Positions 15,236-18,627 of a stretch of DNA of 18,627 bases are shown here, in pieces (the first letter of the stretch is position 1; the number at the start of each line of letters is the position of its first letter). The stretch is from NCBI GenBank assembly GCA_000432735.1, contig FR887828.1, positions 33,226 to 51,852 of the forward strand, read 5' to 3'. The stretch is from Bacteroides sp. CAG:443 (GTDB lineage Bacteria > Bacteroidota > Bacteroidia > Bacteroidales > Bacteroidaceae). The notes below the pieces were generated by a model that was not told the origin of the DNA, made no database searches, and worked only from the letters and a program-made list of their open reading frames with translations. A program made the translations under genes and the position numbers.

Positions 15236-16930
15236 ATGAAAAAGATATATTTGACAACCGTATTTGCTGCAGCATTGCTAATGACAACATCTTGTGGTGA
15301 AGATTTTTTGGAGGTTCCCCGTTATGAGATTTTGGAACCCGAATTACTGATCTCCTCTGAGGAATATGTAAATCAGGGATTAAATGCGTTGTATGATACG
15401 TTCCTACCGGATAAGCATGCTGATGCATTCGACCTAGATATTGCACAAAGCTGGAACATGAAACCCCAGCATGCATTGGCCAATTTCCCAGCCATGGATG
15501 TAGGTGGCGGTGGCTGGGACAAGGAATTCTGGGCTCACTCCTGGGTGGCCGGAAAGGACATGTTCCAAGTTGCTTGGAAGATTTGTTACCGCGCCATCAG
15601 CCGTTGCAATACTTTTTTGTCGGAAGTAGAAAAGGCTGACCCTTCCATCTTCAAAGATGGTGAAACAGCCAAGAATAAAATTTTGGCACAGGCACATGCC
15701 ATCCGTGGGTATTATTACTTATATTTATCACAGAATTTTGGCCGCGTACCCATGTTGGAAACAGGTGAAACTTATTCTACCACTCCGTCAAAACCAAGAC
15801 CCGAAACGATGGACGAAACTTATCAATTGATTCTTGACGACTTTGATTTTGCCGCAACGTATCTGGACTGGGCTCCTGAGAACGGAGAATATGGACGATT
15901 CACTAAAGGAGCTGCTTTGGCATACGCAGCATGGACATACATGTACATGAAAGATTTTGAAACAGCCAAGAGCTTATATAAACAGATTATTGAGAGCGGT
16001 ACGTACGAACTTCTTCCTAGTTTTGGAGAATTATACCAGATGGATCACTATTGGGAGAAAGAAAGTATATGGGAAGTTTCCTTCTACCATTGGGCTGATT
16101 TGGGTTGGGGTGCTACCAGTTCTACAGAAGATGTATGGTGGGGCTTTTACCTGACAGCTCCAGCGGAATATGGCGGTTGGGGCGGAACTTTTGTTTCCCA
16201 TGAATTCTGCCGCTCTTTTGAACCGGGAGACAAACGCCGACAATATTCAGTGGTGTCAGTCGGTGAAACCAACCCCTATACGGGGCAGACGGTAGGAGCA
16301 AATCCTGATTATGCCGGAGATTGGGAGTCTTCCAATCACTTGCCGAACAATTATTGCTTGAAGTTATGGAAACACACGGCAGATAATCCGGTATATACGC
16401 CAATTTCTGCCATTCACATGCGTTATGCATCTGTGTTGTTGAATTATGCGGAATGTTGTTTTGAGACGAATGATCCTGTAACAGGCTGGAAGTACATCGG
16501 CATGATCCGTAACCGTGCGTGGGGTAATCTGGAAGTTGGGAAAAGCCCATCAGAACAGTATGCAAGTTCTACTTTGAAATATAATACGGAACTTGTAGAC
16601 GTACCAGATGCACAGACTTATTATACACAGTATAAAACAGAGAAAGGTTATACCTCCGATGTGTGGAAAGTGGCATTAACCATTGAACGCCGTCATGAGT
16701 TCTTGCTGGAGTATGAATTCTGGTACGACCTATGCCGCACAAACATGGTAAAAGACTTTCTAGATGCGGAATATCCGAAGAATGACGGATCGTACTATAC
16801 GAAAGATGGTCTGCCCCGTACCCCCCGTACGTTTGATTATGACTCAAACAGAGAATTATATCCAATTCCTGCACTTGAAATTCTAACGAATTCAGAAATT
16901 GGCCCGGAAGACCAGAATCCAGGTTATTGA
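15236..16930 (+). CDS. SusD/RagB-like surface glycan-binding lipoprotein
   Basis: This 564-residue protein is the SusD partner of the upstream SusC. The signal peptide ends in a lipoprotein-type site (LLMTTSC, lipidated C20), followed by GEDFLEVPR, the usual SusD beginning; acidic residues right after the cysteine agree with surface export. SusD-family marks include the TPR-region block AHAIRGYYYLYLSQNFGRVP, ERRHEFLLEYEFWYDLCR, and the C-terminal YPIPALEI ending in QNPGY. Many aromatic residues (for example GGGGWDKEFWAHSWVAG and WWGFYLTAPAEYGGWGG) could form the sugar-binding platform. It closes the SusC barrel as a lid while binding oligosaccharides. After it, a 141-base gap precedes the GH5 gene; no SusE/SusF-like binding protein follows. 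Family assignment is certain, ligand unknown. Confidence 0.96.
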   Translation: MKKIYLTTVFAAALLMTTSCGEDFLEVPRYEILEPELLISSEEYVNQGLNALYDTFLPDKHADAFDLDIAQSWNMKPQHALANFPAMDVGGGGWDKEFWAHSWVAGKDMFQVAWKICYRAISRCNTFLSEVEKADPSIFKDGETAKNKILAQAHAIRGYYYLYLSQNFGRVPMLETGETYSTTPSKPRPETMDETYQLILDDFDFAATYLDWAPENGEYGRFTKGAALAYAAWTYMYMKDFETAKSLYKQIIESGTYELLPSFGELYQMDHYWEKESIWEVSFYHWADLGWGATSSTEDVWWGFYLTAPAEYGGWGGTFVSHEFCRSFEPGDKRRQYSVVSVGETNPYTGQTVGANPDYAGDWESSNHLPNNYCLKLWKHTADNPVYTPISAIHMRYASVLLNYAECCFETNDPVTGWKYIGMIRNRAWGNLEVGKSPSEQYASSTLKYNTELVDVPDAQTYYTQYKTEKGYTSDVWKVALTIERRHEFLLEYEFWYDLCRTNMVKDFLDAEYPKNDGSYYTKDGLPRTPRTFDYDSNRELYPIPALEILTNSEIGPEDQNPGY

Positions 16931-16957
16931 TATAGAGTCTTGTTTTAACTAAAAAAT

Positions 16958-17032
16958 ACATGAATGGGGGCAATATCTAGTTTTCAATAGGGTAAGTATA
17001 AGTAATAGTATGGATATTTCCTTCATTCATGT
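16958..17032 (+). other. Long-loop inverted repeat between susD and GH5
   Basis: ACATGAATG (16958-16966) is perfectly complementary to CATTCATGT (17024-17032), and the next four bases (GGGG with CCTT) extend it to 13 pairs including two G-U pairs. The loop is about 50 bases. It lies in the only wide gap of the operon, so it may act as an mRNA stabiliser, processing site or weak attenuator that sets GH5 level. No U-run follows, so it is not a standard terminator. No -7 box for a separate GH5 promoter is seen. Confidence 0.35.
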
Positions 17033-17071
17033 GATTTTATTTGATTTATAACTAATTATACAAGAATAAAC

Positions 17072-18178
17072 ATGAAATCTTTAGCTAAATTTTTAATGTT
17101 CATTGTCTATTTTTTGATGCTGTGTACACCGTGTACACATGCCAAGAAACAGACGGAATTTAAAATCCAAAAAGGCGTGAATATCGGTATTTGGCTCTCG
17201 CAGTCAACTATCATGGATGAGCGTCGTGAGAAAATATTTACTGAGGATGATATCAAGTTGTTGGTAAACAATGGTTTTGACCATATACGTCTGCCTGTTG
17301 ACGAGGTACAACTTTTTAATGAAGACATGACATTAAATGAAAGCACAGTCAAAATTCTGCATAACACAATCAAGACTTGCCTAAAGTATAATCTAAAAGT
17401 GATTTTCGATTTGCATATCATCCGTGCCCACCATTTTCTGGATACACATGCTGCTTTATGGAGCAACCCTGCTGAGCAAGACAAGTTAGTAGAGATGTGG
17501 AAAGTAATTCAGAATCTGTTACGCCAATATCCGGTAACAGACGTGGCCTATGAACTACTGAATGAAGCAGTAGCTCCTACCGATGAGCAATGGGCGAATT
17601 TGATGCTACGGATTGTGAAAATGATACGTCAGACAGAAAAAGATCGTGTCATAGTATTGGGAGCCAATATGCAAAACAACGTAGCTCACGTAAAAAACAT
17701 TAAAGTCCCGGAAGGGGATAAGAATATCATACTTTCTTTCCACTTCTATGAACCATTATTAATTACCCATTACCAGGCTTCTTGGACTCCTTTGCGTATT
17801 TTGAACTTCGATGGCCCTATGAAATATCCCGGACAATTAATTCCGGACGACGTTTATAATAAATTATCTGACGAGGAGAAAACCGTAGTAGAACCTTATC
17901 ACCATTCTTATGATCAGGAATGGATGCGGCAGACTTGGTCAGAAGCTATAGCTTACGCCAAGTCCAAAGGATTGATGCTCTATTTGGGTGAATTTGGCTG
18001 TTTGGTGAACTGTGGAGAAAATATCAGATTGGCATGGCTAAAAGACGTGGTCGATTTGGCACGGCAGAACAATATCCCGTATGCGTTGTGGGAATATAGT
18101 GCGCAGTTCGGATTTGCTGACCGCTGGAATAAGGGAAAAATAACCAACCAAGCATTAATGGACATATTGATTAAATAG
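17072..18178 (+). CDS. Glycoside hydrolase family 5 enzyme (endo-beta-1,4-glucanase/mannanase type)
   Basis: This 368-residue exported enzyme is a single-domain GH5 (beta/alpha)8 barrel. Residues 1-24 form a signal peptide ending THA; the cysteines in it do not make a good lipobox. Family landmarks are in order: GVNIGIWLSQS near the start, HIRLPVD (conserved Arg at 73), FDLH, the acid/base glutamate E165 in YELLNEAVAP, SFHFYEP (222-228), the nucleophile E307 in LYLGEFGC, and ALWEYSAQFG with the conserved Trp. Both catalytic residues are present and length is right for a catalytic domain alone, without carbohydrate-binding module. It is the last gene of the epimerase-susCD operon, 141 bases after susD. 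GH5 covers many substrates (cellulose, mixed-linkage glucan, glucomannan, xyloglucan); the subfamily cannot be fixed here. With GH9 and the epimerase, a beta-1,4-gluco- or glucomannan-type substrate is most likely. Confidence 0.92.
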   Translation: MKSLAKFLMFIVYFLMLCTPCTHAKKQTEFKIQKGVNIGIWLSQSTIMDERREKIFTEDDIKLLVNNGFDHIRLPVDEVQLFNEDMTLNESTVKILHNTIKTCLKYNLKVIFDLHIIRAHHFLDTHAALWSNPAEQDKLVEMWKVIQNLLRQYPVTDVAYELLNEAVAPTDEQWANLMLRIVKMIRQTEKDRVIVLGANMQNNVAHVKNIKVPEGDKNIILSFHFYEPLLITHYQASWTPLRILNFDGPMKYPGQLIPDDVYNKLSDEEKTVVEPYHHSYDQEWMRQTWSEAIAYAKSKGLMLYLGEFGCLVNCGENIRLAWLKDVVDLARQNNIPYALWEYSAQFGFADRWNKGKITNQALMDILIK

Positions 18179-18198
18179 ACTTAAAATATCAGCAAGGT

Positions 18199-18256
18199 TT
18201 GCCCCTTATCTACTTCACCCTCTATTGCAGGGTGAAACAGAGAGGGGCAATTTTGT
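18199..18256 (+). terminator. Rho-independent terminator of the susCD operon
   Basis: A nested hairpin: outer stem TTGCCCCT (18199-18206) with AGGGGCAA (18243-18250), inner stem TTCACCCT (18214-18221) with AGGGTGAA (18229-18236) and a seven-base loop, followed by TTTTGT. It begins 20 bases after the GH5 stop and is the clear end of the rightward operon. Confidence 0.88.
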
Positions 18257-18285
18257 ATAAAAATAGAGATATAATTGGCACTACT

Positions 18286-18429
18286 CTACGGACTTTCAAT
18301 ATCCTCATCTAAACGGGGATAGAATAACTAACTATACTCATCAAAATGCCATGAATTTGATGCCCTCTTGCGGTGAGGGTCCACGATGTGAGTATTCTCA
18401 AAATCTGTATTGCCAGATGGGTTATACAC
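18286..18429 (-). pseudogene. Possible gene remnant between the PUL and the rRNA operon
   Basis: The gap from the GH5 terminator to the rRNA terminator (18257-18547) holds no intact gene. On the minus strand 48 codons ending at a TAG (18286-18288) are protein-like, with NPSGNTDFENTHIVDPHRKR and LFYPRLDEDIESP, but broken by one in-frame TAG at 18328-18330 and lacking a start. A different minus frame (18309-18512) is open with an ATG but has a less convincing composition, and one plus-strand frame is also open across much of the stretch. A frameshifted relic is my reading; chance is quite possible. Confidence 0.28.
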
Positions 18430-18547
18430 CTACTTGAAAAGATTTCAATGGATACTCCATTGAACAAACAAATTGTGACTACAATATTCAGCTGTTTACC
18501 CATCAAGTACAACTATGCCTCTAATACAAATTGGAGTTCCCCGGGCA

Positions 18548-18583
18548 TAAAAAAAGGTCCCGCAGCGTCGTTGCTGCAGGACC
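18548..18583 (-). terminator. rRNA operon terminator
   Basis: Read on the minus strand, GGTCC-A/C-mismatch-GCTGC style arms pair 18556-18566 with 18573-18583 (two 5-base stems split by one mismatch, six-base loop), followed by an uninterrupted run of T from the A tract at 18548-18555. It comes right after the 5S 3' end and terminates the leftward rRNA operon. Confidence 0.88.
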
Positions 18584-18588
18584 TCTTC

Positions 18589-18627
18589 AAGACGGCGACT
18601 ACCTACTCTCCCACTTGCGCAGTACCA
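18589..18627 (-). rRNA. rrf: 5S ribosomal RNA, 3' end (partial)
   Basis: The reverse complement begins TGGTACTGCGCAAGTGGGAG and ends GGTAGTCGCCGTCTT, the conserved 3' part of bacterial 5S rRNA (helix IV and the terminal stem). The rest of the gene, and the 23S and 16S genes of the same operon, would lie to the right of the window. The exact 3' end is approximate. Confidence 0.9.

Noticed and set aside
17072..17143. Lipoprotein reading of the GH5 signal peptide (cysteines at 18 and 21)
   Set aside because: Neither cysteine has a small residue pattern typical of a lipobox; cleavage after THA is more likely. Surface anchoring is not excluded.
18309..18512. 67-codon minus-strand frame with an ATG near the rRNA operon
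   Set aside because: No recognisable family, no promoter or signal peptide of quality, and another minus frame in the same stretch looks more protein-like but is broken; reported only as a possible relic.
1..18627. CRISPR arrays, tRNA genes, insertion sequences, integrases
   Set aside because: No regularly spaced repeats, tRNA-like cloverleaf, transposase or integrase motifs were seen on either strand.

Overview
The window comes from a Bacteroidales chromosome, most likely Bacteroides or Phocaeicola. The evidence is a SusC/SusD pair, a hybrid two-component system (HTCS) regulator, Bacteroides-type -7 boxes (TAnnTTTG), absence of clear Shine-Dalgarno sequences, moderately AT-rich DNA, and the 3' end of a 5S rRNA at the right edge. 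The species cannot be named from this sequence.

Left part (1-3400) is housekeeping. A YceD/DUF177 gene runs leftward; its family usually precedes rpmF, which would lie outside the window. Then two tandem rightward nagA paralogues (N-acetylglucosamine-6-phosphate deacetylase) form an apparent operon, closed by a hairpin terminator that can work on both strands.

Centre and right (3440-18255) form a compact polysaccharide utilisation locus (PUL). Leftward are an HTCS sensor-regulator and, after a 208-base gap, a multidomain GH9 enzyme. Divergently, a rightward operon encodes an exported cellobiose 2-epimerase-like protein, SusC, SusD and a GH5 enzyme, ending in a strong nested-hairpin terminator. 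GH9, GH5 and the epimerase together suggest a beta-1,4-linked gluco-oligosaccharide or glucomannan-type substrate (inference). In the likely scheme, GH5 (and perhaps GH9) cuts the glycan, SusCD imports oligosaccharides, the exported epimerase converts the reducing-end glucose to mannose in the periplasm, and the HTCS senses a periplasmic oligosaccharide and activates the divergent operon. No surface glycan-binding protein, phosphorylase or inner-membrane transporter lies in the window.

The gaps on both sides of the GH9 gene, and the gap between the PUL and the rRNA operon, contain short protein-like reading frames with shifts or stops. They look like 3' remnants of lost genes, suggesting the locus has been rearranged. 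The right edge holds the terminator and 3' end of a leftward rRNA operon.
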